Source: Cellulomonas humilata (lineage in GTDB: Bacteria; Actinomycetota; Actinomycetes; Actinomycetales; Cellulomonadaceae). From it: a stretch of DNA of 64,000 nucleotides. The translations under genes and the position numbers were made by a program. The notes below the pieces were generated by a model. The model made no database searches. It had not been told where the DNA came from and saw nothing but the letters and a program-made list of their open reading frames with translations. Every line of letters starts with the position of its first letter. Within the stretch, counting starts at the first letter, position 1. The DNA lies in the NCBI RefSeq assembly GCF_013359775.1, contig NZ_JABMCI010000043.1, positions 1 through 64,000 on the forward strand. Reading direction: 5' to 3'. Shown here piece after piece: positions 25,563 to 35,275 of the stretch.

Positions 25563-28500
25563 TCAGTCGGCCGCGGGGGGCACGTGACCGAACCGGTGCA
25601 GCGTGCGGCTGACCGCCTGCTCGCGCACGACCGTGAGGAGCTCGCGCACTCCGCTGGCGAGCACGGGTCCGTCGAGGACCGTCACGTCGCCCACCCGGGT
25701 CGCCGCGGCCGCGCGCAGGCCGGGCGCCGACCCGACGACACGCACGCGCCCGGTGACGCCGCCGGCGCGCAAGCGAGCGGCGAACGCCTCGTGGGACTCG
25801 CCGGACACGTCGCTGAGGGTCACCTCGACCCCCGCCGTCCGGGCCGCGTGGCAGACCCGGTCGATCTCCCGGGAGCGGGCGTCGTCGCCGGTCCGGACGG
25901 TGAGGTGCGGGACGGGCCGGTACCGCAAGAGGTTGGCCTCGACGCGCAGTCCCGACGGGTCGTGCTCGAGACAGAGGTCGCCGGCCCAGACCCGGGCGTC
26001 GTCCGCACGCGCCCAGGCCAACCAGGCGTCGTCGTCCTGCGGTACGTCGGGGGCGTCCTGCCAGCGACCGATCTGCGCGACGTAGTGGGGCCCGCCGGCC
26101 TTGGCGCCGGGACCGACCGTGGACGCCTTCCACCCCCCGAACGGCTGGCGCCGCACGATCGCCCCGGTGATGTGCCGGTTGACGTAGGCGTTGCCCACCT
26201 CGACCCGGTCGAGCCAGTGGTCGATCTCCGCCTCGTCCAGCGAGTGCAGCCCGCCGGTCAGCCCGAACGCGACCGCGTTCTGGAGGTCGATCGCCTCGTC
26301 CAGGGTCGCGACGCGCATGATGCCGAGCACCGGGCCGAAGCACTCGGTGGTGTGGAACCACGAGCCGGGCGCGACGCCGTGCTTGACGCCCGGGCTCCAC
26401 AGCCGCCCCTCCTCGTCGAGCTGCCGCGGTGCGACCAGCCACGACTCCCCCGGGTCGAGCGTGGTCAGCGCGCGCAGCAGCTTGCCCGACGCGGGCTCGG
26501 TCAGGGGACCGACCGCCGTGCCGAGGTCGGTGGCGGGGCCGACGCGCAGGGACGACACGGCGTCGGCCAGCTGCCGGCGCAGACGGTCGGAGCGCCCGGC
26601 CGACCCGACCAGGATGGCGAGCGAGGCGGCCGAGCACTTCTGCCCGGCGTGCCCGAACGCGGACCGCACCAGGTCGGCGACCGCGAGGTCCACGTCGGCG
26701 GACGGCGTGATGACCAGCGCGTTCTTGCCGGACGTCTCGGCGAGGACGTCGAGGTCGGGACGCCAGCCGGCGAAGAGGCGTGCGGTGTCGATCGATCCGG
26801 TGAGCAGGACGCGTTCGACGTCGGGGTGGGTGACCAGGCGGCGCCCGACGTCGCCCTCGGGGCTGAGCACGACGGTGAGGATGCCGGCGGGGGCGCCCGC
26901 GGCGTCGAGCCCGCGCTGGATCGCGGCCATGGCGACCTGCCCGCAGTGCGGCGCCTGGGGAGCGGGCTTGACCAGCACCGGACTGCCCGCGGCGAGCGAG
27001 GCGAGCACCGACCCGACGGGGATGGCGACCGGGAAGTTCCACGGCGGCGTGACCACGGTCAGCCCCGAGGGCCGGTGCACCGCACCCGGCACGACGCCGT
27101 CGGCGAGGTCCGCCGCCCGGTCGGCGTAGTAGCGCGCGAAGTCGACGGCCTCGCTGACCTCGGGGTCGGCCTCGGCCACGGTCTTGCCCGTCTCGTGCAC
27201 CATCGTCGCGACCAGGTCGGCGCGGGCGTCTTCCAGCGCGACGGCGACGGCGTGCAGCGCCCGGGCGCGCTCGGCGGGCGGTGTCGCGGCCCACTCTGGC
27301 AGCGCTGCGGACGCTCGCGCGACGGCCGCGTCGACGTCGTCGACGGTGGCGACACGGATCGCTCCGTCGGGCACCGGCACCTCGCGGTCGACGATCCCCC
27401 GTGCCCACGCGCGCGCCACCCCGACGGCGGGGTCGGTGTCCGGCGTGTTGGCGAAGGTCTCGTGCCCGGGTGCGTCGGCGTACGGTCGGGCCGCGCGGCG
27501 GGCAGCGGTCGACGGCACGTGCCGGTCGCGGAACGCCACGCGGAAGGCGTCCTCCTGCGCGTCCATCGCCGCACCCTCGGCGAACAGGGCGTGCAGGAAG
27601 TTCTGGCTCGCGGAGTTCTCCTCCAGCCGGCGCACGAGGTAGGAGATCGCCACGTCGAAGTCGTGCCGGGCCACCACCGGCGTGTAGAGCAGCACGGCGC
27701 CGACCGCGTCGCGGACCGCGCGCGCCTGCGCCGGGGCCATGCCCTGGAGCATCTCCACGTCGAGGGCCTCGGAGACGCCGCGCTGCTGCGCGATCAGGTG
27801 CGCGGCGGCGACGTGGAACAGGTTGTGGCTGGCGACGCCGACCCGCAGGGCCGACGTGCGGGCGGGGTCGAGGGCCCGGTCGACGAGCCGCAGGTACGCA
27901 GCGTCGACCTCCGCCTTGGACCCGTACGGCGCCTGCGGCCAGCCGTGCAGCTCGGCCTCGACCTGCTCCATCGCCAGGTTGGCGCCCTTGACCAGCCGCA
28001 CCTTGAGGCGCGCCCCGCCGGCCTCCCGGCGCTCGGTCGCGATGCCCGTCAGCTCCTCGAGGGCGTCGGCGGCGTCGGGCAGGTAGGCCTGGAGCACGAT
28101 GCCGGCCTCGGCGCCCATCAGCTCGGGGTCCGACACCAGGCGCTCGAAGACCCGCAGGGTCAGGGTCAGGTCGCGGTACTCCTCCATGTCGAGGTTGAGG
28201 AACGTGCCGTGCCGTGCCGCGGTCAGGTACAGCGGACGCAACCGCTCGACCACCCGGGCGACGCTGCCCTCCGTGTCCCACGTGGACAGCTGGCTGGCCA
28301 CCGCGGAGACCTTCACCGACACGTAGTCGACGTCGGGACGCTCCACCAGGGCGTGCACCCGCGCGAGCCGCGCCGCCGCCTCACGCTCGCCGAGCACGGC
28401 CTCGCCCAGCAGGTTGAGGTTGAGCCGGAAGCCCTCGGCGCGGGTCGCCGCCAGGTGCGTCGCGAGGCCGGGACCGTCGTCGGCGACCAGGTGGCCGACG

Positions 28501-28844
28501 AGGCTGCGCAGCCTCTGCCGCGCCGCCGGCACGACGACGTCGGGCAGCACGGGTGCGACGAGCGCCCCGGCACCGAGCATCGCGCGGTCGAGCGGGCCGA
28601 GGAAGCCCGACGCGGCTCCGGCGGAGAGGCCGGCGAGCTCCCGGGCTGCGACGCGCACGTCCTGCGGGCGGGCGACCCGGTCGACGAACCGCACCGCCAG
28701 CTCGAGCCCCGCGGGATCCGAGACCAGCGCCGCCAGCCGCCCGGTGGTGCGGCGCTCGCGGGCCGTCTGGCCCTCCGCCGTCGCGGACAGCCAGGTCCGG
28801 GCCAACCGGATCGCGTCCTGCGTGACGTCGTGCGTCGTCGACAT
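25563..28844 (-). CDS. putA: Bifunctional proline dehydrogenase / L-glutamate gamma-semialdehyde dehydrogenase PutA
   Basis: A 1093-residue enzyme that oxidises proline to glutamate with FAD and then NAD+. The PRODH barrel fills about residues 50-430 (VSVKVSAVASQLS, NLDMEEYRDL, RLVKGAN, ASHNLF). The aldehyde dehydrogenase fills about 470-950, with PWNFPVAIP and LAETSGKNALV, and catalytic Cys737 in GHAGQKCSAAS. A C-terminal domain of about 140 residues is less conserved. There is no ribbon-helix-helix domain, so it is not an autoregulator like enterobacterial PutA. The ATG has GAGGAG before it. Glutamate made here could feed the glutamate dehydrogenase across the next gene. Confidence 0.95.
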   Translation of the reverse strand: MSTTHDVTQDAIRLARTWLSATAEGQTARERRTTGRLAALVSDPAGLELAVRFVDRVARPQDVRVAARELAGLSAGAASGFLGPLDRAMLGAGALVAPVLPDVVVPAARQRLRSLVGHLVADDGPGLATHLAATRAEGFRLNLNLLGEAVLGEREAAARLARVHALVERPDVDYVSVKVSAVASQLSTWDTEGSVARVVERLRPLYLTAARHGTFLNLDMEEYRDLTLTLRVFERLVSDPELMGAEAGIVLQAYLPDAADALEELTGIATERREAGGARLKVRLVKGANLAMEQVEAELHGWPQAPYGSKAEVDAAYLRLVDRALDPARTSALRVGVASHNLFHVAAAHLIAQQRGVSEALDVEMLQGMAPAQARAVRDAVGAVLLYTPVVARHDFDVAISYLVRRLEENSASQNFLHALFAEGAAMDAQEDAFRVAFRDRHVPSTAARRAARPYADAPGHETFANTPDTDPAVGVARAWARGIVDREVPVPDGAIRVATVDDVDAAVARASAALPEWAATPPAERARALHAVAVALEDARADLVATMVHETGKTVAEADPEVSEAVDFARYYADRAADLADGVVPGAVHRPSGLTVVTPPWNFPVAIPVGSVLASLAAGSPVLVKPAPQAPHCGQVAMAAIQRGLDAAGAPAGILTVVLSPEGDVGRRLVTHPDVERVLLTGSIDTARLFAGWRPDLDVLAETSGKNALVITPSADVDLAVADLVRSAFGHAGQKCSAASLAILVGSAGRSDRLRRQLADAVSSLRVGPATDLGTAVGPLTEPASGKLLRALTTLDPGESWLVAPRQLDEEGRLWSPGVKHGVAPGSWFHTTECFGPVLGIMRVATLDEAIDLQNAVAFGLTGGLHSLDEAEIDHWLDRVEVGNAYVNRHITGAIVRRQPFGGWKASTVGPGAKAGGPHYVAQIGRWQDAPDVPQDDDAWLAWARADDARVWAGDLCLEHDPSGLRVEANLLRYRPVPHLTVRTGDDARSREIDRVCHAARTAGVEVTLSDVSGESHEAFAARLRAGGVTGRVRVVGSAPGLRAAAATRVGDVTVLDGPVLASGVRELLTVVREQAVSRTLHRFGHVPPAAD

Positions 28845-28977
28845 GCTGCTCCTCGCTCCGCCCGTGGGCCGGGTTGCGGCCGGGCTCTCGTGGTCTGCCG
28901 TGCGGTGGCCGGGTCCGGCCTGGGGCCAGTCTGGCTGTCAAGGACCGTCCGTGCGACGTCCATCGCCCGGATGCCGG

Positions 28978-29006
28978 TTGACCCGCCCGCCGGTTCTCGC
29001 CAGGGT
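28978..29006 (+). promoter_or_regulatory. Putative promoter of the small secreted protein gene
   Basis: TTGACC (28978-28983), a 17-bp spacer, then CAGGGT (29001-29006). It would give a leader of about 55 nt before the ATG at 29070. Confidence 0.45.
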
Positions 29007-29069
29007 GAACCCGTCCGCGCACCGTTGCGCGGTCGCGCCGACGCCACCGTCGACTCCCAGGGGACCCGC

Positions 29070-29462
29070 ATGCCTGATCGTCACCGTGCCCGACGAGCAC
29101 TCGTCACCGCCCTGAGCGCCCTCGCGCTGCTGGTCGGCGGCCTCGTCGCCGCCACCCCGGCCTCCGCCGGCGACGCCCTGGAGCCGGCGCCGCTGCGCAC
29201 GGTGCCGGTCACGGGCGGTCTGGTGCAGCCCATGGCCACGATCGAGGACGAGGAGGAGTTCTGCCGGTGGTTGACCGGGGTCTACGTCAACCACCCCACC
29301 TACTACACCGTGCGCGTCTACAACTGCCGCGCCACCGACGTCTTCGTCAAGGGCGTCTACCTCAACGGCTCGTTCGGCACGTGCGTGCTTGTTCCGGCTC
29401 GCAGCTCGAGGCACCTCGGTGGCTCGGTGCTCAAGCCGCTCGACGGCGCGCAGGTCTGCTGA
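29070..29462 (+). CDS. Small secreted cysteine-containing protein, unknown function
   Basis: A 130-residue precursor. A Sec signal peptide (RHRARRALVTALSALALLVGGLVAATPASA, split here as basic region, hydrophobic core and ASA cleavage site) takes about 35 residues. The mature part of about 95 residues holds four Cys (EEFCRW, YNCRAT, GTCVLV and the C-terminal residue), enough for two disulfides, plus several aromatic residues. I recognise no family. A promoter-like TTGACC/CAGGGT pair and AGGGGA before the ATG support expression. It is flanked by putA (divergent) and glutamate dehydrogenase. The open frame extends far upstream only as an antisense shadow of putA. Confidence 0.75.
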   Translation: MPDRHRARRALVTALSALALLVGGLVAATPASAGDALEPAPLRTVPVTGGLVQPMATIEDEEEFCRWLTGVYVNHPTYYTVRVYNCRATDVFVKGVYLNGSFGTCVLVPARSSRHLGGSVLKPLDGAQVC

Positions 29463-29544
29463 CGGGTGCCCGCGGTGCGGACACGCACGGCTCGCCCCTC
29501 GGGCCTGCCGTGCGCCGACGCCACGCGGTGACAAGGTGGGGGGC

Positions 29545-30816
29545 GTGACGGACCTCACAGCGGAGACCCCGCAGCAGACCACGCCCCTCGCCACCGCCAA
29601 GGCCCAGCTCGCCGGCGCCGTCGAGATCCTTGGCTACACCGAGGGGCTCCACCGCATGCTCGCCACACCCCGGCGCGAGATGAACGTCGCTGTCCCCCTC
29701 CGGCGGGACGACGGCGAGATCGAGCTCTTCACCGGGTACCGCGTGCAGCACAACATCTCCCGCGGCCCGGGCAAGGGCGGGCTGCGCTACTCGGCCGGCG
29801 TCGACGTCGACGAGGTGCGGGCGCTCGCCATGTGGATGACCTGGAAATGCGCGGTCGTCGACGTCCCGTACGGCGGCGCCAAGGGTGGCGTCACCATCGA
29901 CCCGCGGCAGTACTCGCAGTCGGAGCTCGAGCGGGTGACCCGGCGCTACACCAGCGAGATCATGCCGATCATCGGCCCCGAGCGGGACATCATGGCCCCC
30001 GACATCGGCACCAACGAGCAGACCATGGCCTGGGTCATGGACACCTACTCGGTGAACCTCGGCTACACGATCCCCGCCGTGACCACCGGCAAGCCGCTGG
30101 CGGTCGGCGGTTCGCTCGGACGCGCGACCGCAACCTCCCGCGGTGTCGTGCACTCCGCGGCCGCCGCTCTCGGCGACGCCGGGGTCAAGCTCCACGAGGT
30201 GAGCGCGGCCGTCCAGGGCTTCGGCAAGGTCGGCTCGCACGCCGCCCGGTTCCTGCACGACGCGGGCACCCGGGTGGCCGCGGTCAGCGACGAGCAGGGC
30301 GGGGTGATGAACAGCGACGGTCTCGACATCGTGGCCCTGATGCGGCACGTGGCCGAGACGGGCACGGTCGTGGGGTTCGACGGCGGCTCCCCGATCGACA
30401 ACGCCGAGCTCCTCGCGCTCGACGTGGACCTGCTCATCCCCGCCGCGGTCGAGGGGGTGCTGGACGCCGAGGCCGCCGGCCGGGTCAAGGCGCGCTGGGT
30501 GGTCGAGGCCGCGAACGGGCCGACGACGCACGAGGGTGACCGGGTGCTCGCCGAGCGAGGCGTCGTCGTCGTGCCGGACATCCTGGCCAACGCCGGCGGT
30601 GTCGTCGTGTCGTACTTCGAGTGGGTGCAGGCCAACCAGGCGTACTGGTGGACCGAGCAGGAGATCGAGGACCGCCTGGAGCACCGCATGGTCACGGCGC
30701 ACCGGGCGGTCGCCGCGGTCGCGGGCGCCGAGGGCATCTCGCTGCGCGACGCGGCGCTGACCATCGGTGTCCGGCGCGTGGCCGAGGCGCACCTCATCCG
30801 GGGTCTGTACCCCTGA
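29545..30816 (+). CDS. gdhA: Glutamate dehydrogenase (Glu/Leu/Phe/Val dehydrogenase family)
   Basis: A 423-residue enzyme of the hexameric dehydrogenase type that interconverts glutamate and 2-oxoglutarate plus ammonium. Key segments are GPGKGGLRY (substrate Lys), WKCAVVDVPYGGAKGGV (catalytic Lys), MAPDIGTNEQTM, the Rossmann VQGFGKVGSHAA and NAGGVVVSYFEW. The frame extends through the upstream gene, but GTG 29545 gives the family N-terminus and lies 7 nt after CAAGGT, so it may be leaderless. Coenzyme choice cannot be read safely. With putA nearby, proline and glutamate catabolism is a plausible theme. Confidence 0.92.
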   Translation: MTDLTAETPQQTTPLATAKAQLAGAVEILGYTEGLHRMLATPRREMNVAVPLRRDDGEIELFTGYRVQHNISRGPGKGGLRYSAGVDVDEVRALAMWMTWKCAVVDVPYGGAKGGVTIDPRQYSQSELERVTRRYTSEIMPIIGPERDIMAPDIGTNEQTMAWVMDTYSVNLGYTIPAVTTGKPLAVGGSLGRATATSRGVVHSAAAALGDAGVKLHEVSAAVQGFGKVGSHAARFLHDAGTRVAAVSDEQGGVMNSDGLDIVALMRHVAETGTVVGFDGGSPIDNAELLALDVDLLIPAAVEGVLDAEAAGRVKARWVVEAANGPTTHEGDRVLAERGVVVVPDILANAGGVVVSYFEWVQANQAYWWTEQEIEDRLEHRMVTAHRAVAAVAGAEGISLRDAALTIGVRRVAEAHLIRGLYP

Positions 30817-30853
30817 CGGGAGTACGGACGCGGGCACGGGTGTTGCGAACGAG

Positions 30854-31906
30854 GTGACTCGTCCGAACCCCGTGCCCCTGTCCGTGCTCGACACCTCCCC
30901 GGTCGCCGTCGGCCAGTCCTCCGGCGAGGCGCTCGCCGCGACCACCGCGCTCGCGCGTGCCGCCGACGCCGCCGGCTACGCGCGCTTCTGGGTGGCCGAG
31001 CACCACGCGATGCCGGCGGTCGCGTCCACGTCGCCCGGTGTCCTGCTGGCGCACCTCGCGGCGGCGACCGACCGCATCCGCGTGGGGTCCGGCGGGGTCA
31101 TGCTGCCCAACCACCCGACGCTGGTGGTCGCCGAGCAGTTCGCGATGCTCGAGGCGCTGCACCCCGGCCGCATCGACCTCGGCATCGGCCGCGCGCCCGG
31201 CGCCGACCCGATGACCGCGGCCGCCCTGCGCCGCACCGTCGAGGGGTTGGGTGCCGAGGACTTCCCGGCCGAGGTCATCGACGTCCTCGCCCTGCTCGGG
31301 CAGCACCTGCCCGGCCGGGCTCCGTCACTGCGGGCCACCCGGCTGTCCGCGACCCCGTCGGCCACCTCGACCCCGCAGGTCTGGCTGCTCGGCTCCAGCT
31401 CGTTCAGCGCCGAGCTGGCCGGGTCGCTCGGCCTGCCGTTCAGCTACGCCCACCACTTCAACACCGGCTACACGCTCCAGGCCGCCGACGCCTACCGCCG
31501 CGCGTTCCGGCCGTCGCCGGTGCTCGACGCCCCGCGGCTCATGGTCTCGGCGTCCGTGCTGGTCGCCGGCTCCGACGACGAGGCCCACTACCTGGCGGGC
31601 CCCAGCCGAGTCATGGCCCTGTCGCTGCGCACCGGGCGGCCGCTCGGGCCGATCGTCTCCCCCGAGGACGCGGCCGCGGAGCTTGCGGCGCTGGACCCGG
31701 CCGCGGCCGCGGACTTCTTCGCCCGCGTCCCGGGCACCCAGGTGGCCACCACCGCCGACCGGGCCGGCGAGGCGCTGGCCGCCCTGGTGGAGCGCACCGG
31801 TGCCGACGAGCTGATGATCACGGGGACCGCCTACGACGTGGCGACCCGGGTGCACACGGTCGAGCAGGTGGCCGCGCGCTGGCCGGCGGTCGCGATCGCT
31901 GCCTAG
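30854..31906 (+). CDS. LLM-class (luciferase-like) flavin-dependent oxidoreductase
   Basis: A 350-residue TIM-barrel protein of the bacterial luciferase superfamily, MsnO8 or alkane-monooxygenase-like subgroup. It opens PVPLSVLDTSPV, with FWVAEHHAMPAVASTSP, RIRVGSGGVMLPNHPTLVVAEQF and RIDLGIGRAPG as characteristic segments. Such proteins use FMNH2 or F420; which one cannot be told here. The start GTG lies 38 bp after gdhA with no clear ribosome-binding site, so the exact start is less sure. The stop overlaps the convergent META gene by 4 bp. The substrate is unknown. Confidence 0.88.
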   Translation: MTRPNPVPLSVLDTSPVAVGQSSGEALAATTALARAADAAGYARFWVAEHHAMPAVASTSPGVLLAHLAAATDRIRVGSGGVMLPNHPTLVVAEQFAMLEALHPGRIDLGIGRAPGADPMTAAALRRTVEGLGAEDFPAEVIDVLALLGQHLPGRAPSLRATRLSATPSATSTPQVWLLGSSSFSAELAGSLGLPFSYAHHFNTGYTLQAADAYRRAFRPSPVLDAPRLMVSASVLVAGSDDEAHYLAGPSRVMALSLRTGRPLGPIVSPEDAAAELAALDPAAAADFFARVPGTQVATTADRAGEALAALVERTGADELMITGTAYDVATRVHTVEQVAARWPAVAIAA

Positions 31907-32259
31907 ACCCGCTGGTCGGCGGCGTGCGGGTCCCGGACCAGCCGGGCAGGGGCGATCCCGTCCAGCACCAGGGTGTCGTCGTCGGGAGCCGACACGGTCA
32001 CCGGCTCGCCGAGCAGCCGCAGCACCTGCTGCTCGCACGCCATCGCGTCCGGAGGTCCCGCCATGAGTGTGGAGACGACCGGGCCGAACGTCAGGGTGTC
32101 GCCGTCGAGCTCCCACGTGCCGCGCACGCGGTTGACGCCGGCCAGGCCGAACACCTGCCCGTCACCGTCGAACGTCAGCCACGGGGTCGCGCGGCGCCGA
32201 CCCTCCACCTGCGCGCCCTCGAGCGCCGTGAACCGCCAGGTACCCGCCAGGTCGACCAT
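31903..32259 (-). CDS. META-domain (HslJ-like) protein
   Basis: A 118-residue cytoplasmic protein made of one META domain: LAGTWRFTALEG at the start, LTFDGDGQVFGLAGVNRVRGTWE, a central LTFGPVVSTLMAGP, and VLDGIAPARLV at the end. It lacks a signal peptide. Family members (HslJ) are linked to heat shock or novobiocin resistance in E. coli, with no known biochemistry. A GATGAT hexamer 6 nt before the ATG suggests a leaderless start, the same configuration as hemH upstream. Confidence 0.85.
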   Translation of the reverse strand: MVDLAGTWRFTALEGAQVEGRRRATPWLTFDGDGQVFGLAGVNRVRGTWELDGDTLTFGPVVSTLMAGPPDAMACEQQVLRLLGEPVTVSAPDDDTLVLDGIAPARLVRDPHAADQRV

Positions 32260-32283
32260 CCCTCGATCATCGCACTGCTGCTC

Positions 32284-32976
32284 TCACCCACGGGGCTGGC
32301 GGTCTGCCCAGGTCTCCAGGCTCACGCGCGGGCCGGTGTAGAACGGCACCTCCTCGCGCACGTGGAGGCGGGCGTCGGTGGCGCGCAGGTCCCGCATGAG
32401 GTCGACGATGCGGTGCAGCTCCTGCGCCTCGAACGCGAGGATCCACTCGTAGTCGCCGAGCGCGAAGGCGGAGACGGTGTTCGCGCGCACGTCGGCGTAC
32501 CCGCGGGCGGCCTGGCCGTGCTCGACGAGCATGCGGCGGCGGTCGTCCTCGGGCAGCACGTACCAGTCGTAGGACCGCACGAACGGGTACACCGTCATGT
32601 AGTCGCCGGCCGGCTCCCCCGCCAGGAACGCGGGGACGTGCGTCCGGTTGAACTCCGCGGGCCGGTGCAGGCCCACCACGGACCACACGGGCAGCAGGTG
32701 CCGGCCGAGGTCGCTGGCGCGCAGCCGCTGGTAGGCACCCTGCACCTCCTCGACCGTCTCGGCGTGCCACCAGACCATGAGGTCGGCGTCGGCACGCAGC
32801 CCGGCCACGTCGTACCAGCCGCGGACCACGAGCCCGTCCGCGGCGACCGCGGCCTGCGCGGCGGCGATGAGCTCGGCGCGCTCGTCGTCGTCCTCGGGCA
32901 GCACCTCCTCGAGGGCGAACACGGTCCACATCGTGTACCGGACGGTGGCGTTCAGGGCCTCGGCGTCGTGCGTCAT
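32284..32976 (-). CDS. hemQ: Coproheme decarboxylase HemQ/ChdC
   Basis: A 230-residue chlorite-dismutase-fold protein that decarboxylates iron-coproporphyrin III to haem b, the last step of the coproporphyrin-dependent pathway. The actinobacterial layout is visible: catalytic Tyr130 in [12 protein letters not shown] and proximal His153 in LVEHG, 23 residues apart as in characterised actinobacterial enzymes. CTGGAG precedes the ATG, and the gene follows hemH after 25 bp on the same strand, so they are probably co-transcribed. Confidence 0.94.
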   Translation of the reverse strand: MTHDAEALNATVRYTMWTVFALEEVLPEDDDERAELIAAAQAAVAADGLVVRGWYDVAGLRADADLMVWWHAETVEEVQGAYQRLRASDLGRHLLPVWSVVGLHRPAEFNRTHVPAFLAGEPAGDYMTVYPFVRSYDWYVLPEDDRRRMLVEHGQAARGYADVRANTVSAFALGDYEWILAFEAQELHRIVDLMRDLRATDARLHVREEVPFYTGPRVSLETWADRQPRG

Positions 32977-33001
32977 CGCGGGTGCGCTCCAGGTGGTGGG
33001 A

Positions 33002-34213
33002 TCAGGACCAGGGGTCGGTCGAGCAGGCGGCGGGGATGCCGGTCGGGGTTCCGGCGCGCATCTGGCAGCAGCCCGGGCGGCAGACGGACCGGTAGGGCGG
33101 CAGCGCGCCGGCCGTCGCCTCGGGCACGGGCCTCGCGGCGTCCGCGACGACGTCGGCCGTGACGGGGTGCGGTCCGCTCGCCTCCGCGTCGCGGGCCAGC
33201 GCGGCCCGCTCCAGGACGAGGTCGACCAGGCCGCGCACGAACGGCTCGCGGGTCCCGACGCTGTCGGCGCGCACCGCCACGAGGCCGAGCTCCGCCGCGG
33301 TGGCCAGCGCCTCGGTGTCGAGGTCGAAGGCGACCTCCATGTGGTCCGAGACGAAGCCGATCGGTGACAGGACCACGGCCTGCACCCCCTGCGCCGCGAT
33401 CGCGGTGAGGTGGTCGTTCACGTCGGGCTCCAGCCACGGCTGGCTGGGCGGCCCGGAGCGCGAGCAGTAGGCGAGGTCCCAGGTCACGGGCCGGCCGATC
33501 CGCTCCTCGACGGCGGCGGCCACCGTGGCGGCGACGTCGAGGTGCTGCGCGCTGTACGACGCGCCGGAGACCTGGGAGGCCTCCTCCATGGTGTCCGGGA
33601 TCGAGTGCGTGACGAAGACCAGGCGGGCATCGCGCCCGATCGACTCGAACGCCTCGGTCACCGCGTCGACGTTCGCCTGCACGAACCCGGGGTGGTTGAA
33701 GTAGGACCGCACCTTGTCGACGACCAGAGGGTGCTCGCCCTCGCCCAGGCCGACGTCGGTGCCGAGCTCGTCGAGCGACGCCCAGAGGTTCTCCCGGTAC
33801 TGCCGGCATCCCGAGTAGGACGAGTACGCGCTGGTCACGACCGCGACCATCCGGCGCGCGCCATCGCTGTACGCGGCCGACAGGGCGTCCCGGGTGTACG
33901 GCTCCCAGTTGCGGTTGCCCCACACCACGGGCAGGTCGAGCCCTCGTCGCGCCAGCTCCTCGGTGAGCGCCTTCTGCAGCGCGAGGTTCTGCCCGTTGAT
34001 CGGGCTGGCACCGCCGAAGTGGTGGTAGTGCTCGGCCACGACGGCCAGCCGCTCGTCCGGGATGTTCTTCCCCCGGGTGACGTTGCGCAGGAACGGCAGC
34101 ACGTCGTCGGGTCCGTCGGGCCCCCCGAACGAGAAGAGCAGGAGCGCGTCGTACGGGGCGACGGGGCTGCGCACGGTCGAGGTCGGGGTGCTCACGGCGG
34201 TGTCGGGGGCCAC
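33002..34213 (-). CDS. hemH: Coproporphyrin III ferrochelatase (HemH/CpfC)
   Basis: A 403-residue ferrochelatase that inserts iron into coproporphyrin III upstream of HemQ. Visible are [15 protein letters not shown] at the start, the active-site His203 in [10 protein letters not shown], and [12 protein letters not shown] near the second acid cluster. Cysteines Cys136 (SSYSGCRQY) and a C-terminal CRPGCCQ can bind the [2Fe-2S] cluster known in actinobacterial ferrochelatases. GTG 34213 lies 6 nt after GATGAT (leaderless). hemQ follows. Confidence 0.95.
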   Translation of the reverse strand: MAPDTAVSTPTSTVRSPVAPYDALLLFSFGGPDGPDDVLPFLRNVTRGKNIPDERLAVVAEHYHHFGGASPINGQNLALQKALTEELARRGLDLPVVWGNRNWEPYTRDALSAAYSDGARRMVAVVTSAYSSYSGCRQYRENLWASLDELGTDVGLGEGEHPLVVDKVRSYFNHPGFVQANVDAVTEAFESIGRDARLVFVTHSIPDTMEEASQVSGASYSAQHLDVAATVAAAVEERIGRPVTWDLAYCSRSGPPSQPWLEPDVNDHLTAIAAQGVQAVVLSPIGFVSDHMEVAFDLDTEALATAAELGLVAVRADSVGTREPFVRGLVDLVLERAALARDAEASGPHPVTADVVADAARPVPEATAGALPPYRSVCRPGCCQMRAGTPTGIPAACSTDPWS

Positions 34214-34306
34214 CTGACGATCATCGCATCGGCCGCCCGCGGGCCTCGCGGTGGGAGGCTCCCGCGGACCGTGATCTTGACCGCACGCGGTGTCAGCACG
34301 TTCCGC

Positions 34307-35275
34307 TCAGCCCTTGACGGCACCACCGAGCCCGGCGCCGCGCAGGAACATGCGCTGGAAGATCAGGAACATCAGGATCGGGATGATCGTCGCGATCGCG
34401 TAGGCGGCCATGAGCGTGCCCTTGTCGGTCGTCGCCTCGAGGGACGGGAGCCGGACCGACAGCGGCTGGAGGTCCGGGTTGCGCAGGACCAGCAGCGGCC
34501 ACAGGAAGTCCTTCCAGGACGCGATGACCGCGAACACGGACACCACGCCGAGGATCGGCTTGCTCATGGGCAACACGATCGACCAGAAGAGCCGGAACGG
34601 CCCGGCGCCGTCCACCTTGGCCGCCTCGAAGATCTCCCGCGGCAGGTTGTCGAAGAACCGCGTCACCAGCACCACGTTGAACGCGCTCGCGCCGGCCGGC
34701 AGCCAGACCGCCCAGAACGAGTTGACCAGCGAGTGATCGACCAGGGGCGGGTGCAGGATGATCAGGTAGAGCGGCACCAGGAGCACCACCGCCGGCACGA
34801 AGAGTGTCGCCAGCACCAGGGCCTGCGCGTACTTCGCCCATCGCGGTCGCAGCACCGAGAGCACGTACCCGCCGGTGGTCGCGACGAGCATCTGGGACAC
34901 CCACGACCCGGCCGCGAGCACGATCGTGTTGACGAAGTACTTGCTGATGTTGATGTCGAACCACGCCTCGTGCAGGTTCGACCACTTGACGCCGTTCGGG
35001 AAGATCGCCAGCGGGGTGCGCAGGATGTCCTGGGTCGGCGTGATCGCGAACTTGCCGAGCAGCAGCAGCGGACCCACGCACCAGACCACCAGCAGGATCA
35101 GCAGGACCACGTGCAGCGTGTTCCAGGTACCGCGAACCCGGGGTCGACGCCAGTCGGCCACGGAGAGGGCGGTGCGGTCCGCGTCGGGGCCGGCGGCACG
35201 CCTCGACCGGGTCGGGGGGTTCTCGAGGGCGTCGGGGAGCACCGCCTCCGGGAGCTTCGGGGTGGTGGTGGTCAC
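34307..35275 (-). CDS. Sugar ABC transporter permease (MalG-like)
   Basis: A 322-residue CUT1 permease. A polar N-terminal stretch of about 50 residues precedes six helices. The EAA loop is FEAAKVDGAGPFRLFWSIVLPMS, and the C-terminus LGGAVKG is family-typical. The start is the GTG overlapping the upstream permease's stop (GTGA), which fits translational coupling and rejects the much longer open frame. It closes an operon of binding protein, two permeases and, upstream, an alpha-glucosidase; no ATPase is present. Confidence 0.9.
   Translation of the reverse strand: MTTTTPKLPEAVLPDALENPPTRSRRAAGPDADRTALSVADWRRPRVRGTWNTLHVVLLILLVVWCVGPLLLLGKFAITPTQDILRTPLAIFPNGVKWSNLHEAWFDINISKYFVNTIVLAAGSWVSQMLVATTGGYVLSVLRPRWAKYAQALVLATLFVPAVVLLVPLYLIILHPPLVDHSLVNSFWAVWLPAGASAFNVVLVTRFFDNLPREIFEAAKVDGAGPFRLFWSIVLPMSKPILGVVSVFAVIASWKDFLWPLLVLRNPDLQPLSVRLPSLEATTDKGTLMAAYAIATIIPILMFLIFQRMFLRGAGLGGAVKG

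Noticed and set aside
24814-28281. Minus-strand 1155-codon open frame overlapping putA and cebR
   Set aside because: Same strand but different frame from putA, and it runs antisense through cebR. Its translation is Arg/Pro-rich low-complexity sequence.
25584-29069. Plus-strand open frame through putA into the small secreted protein
   Set aside because: Antisense to putA with no codon bias. The signal peptide places the real start at 29070.
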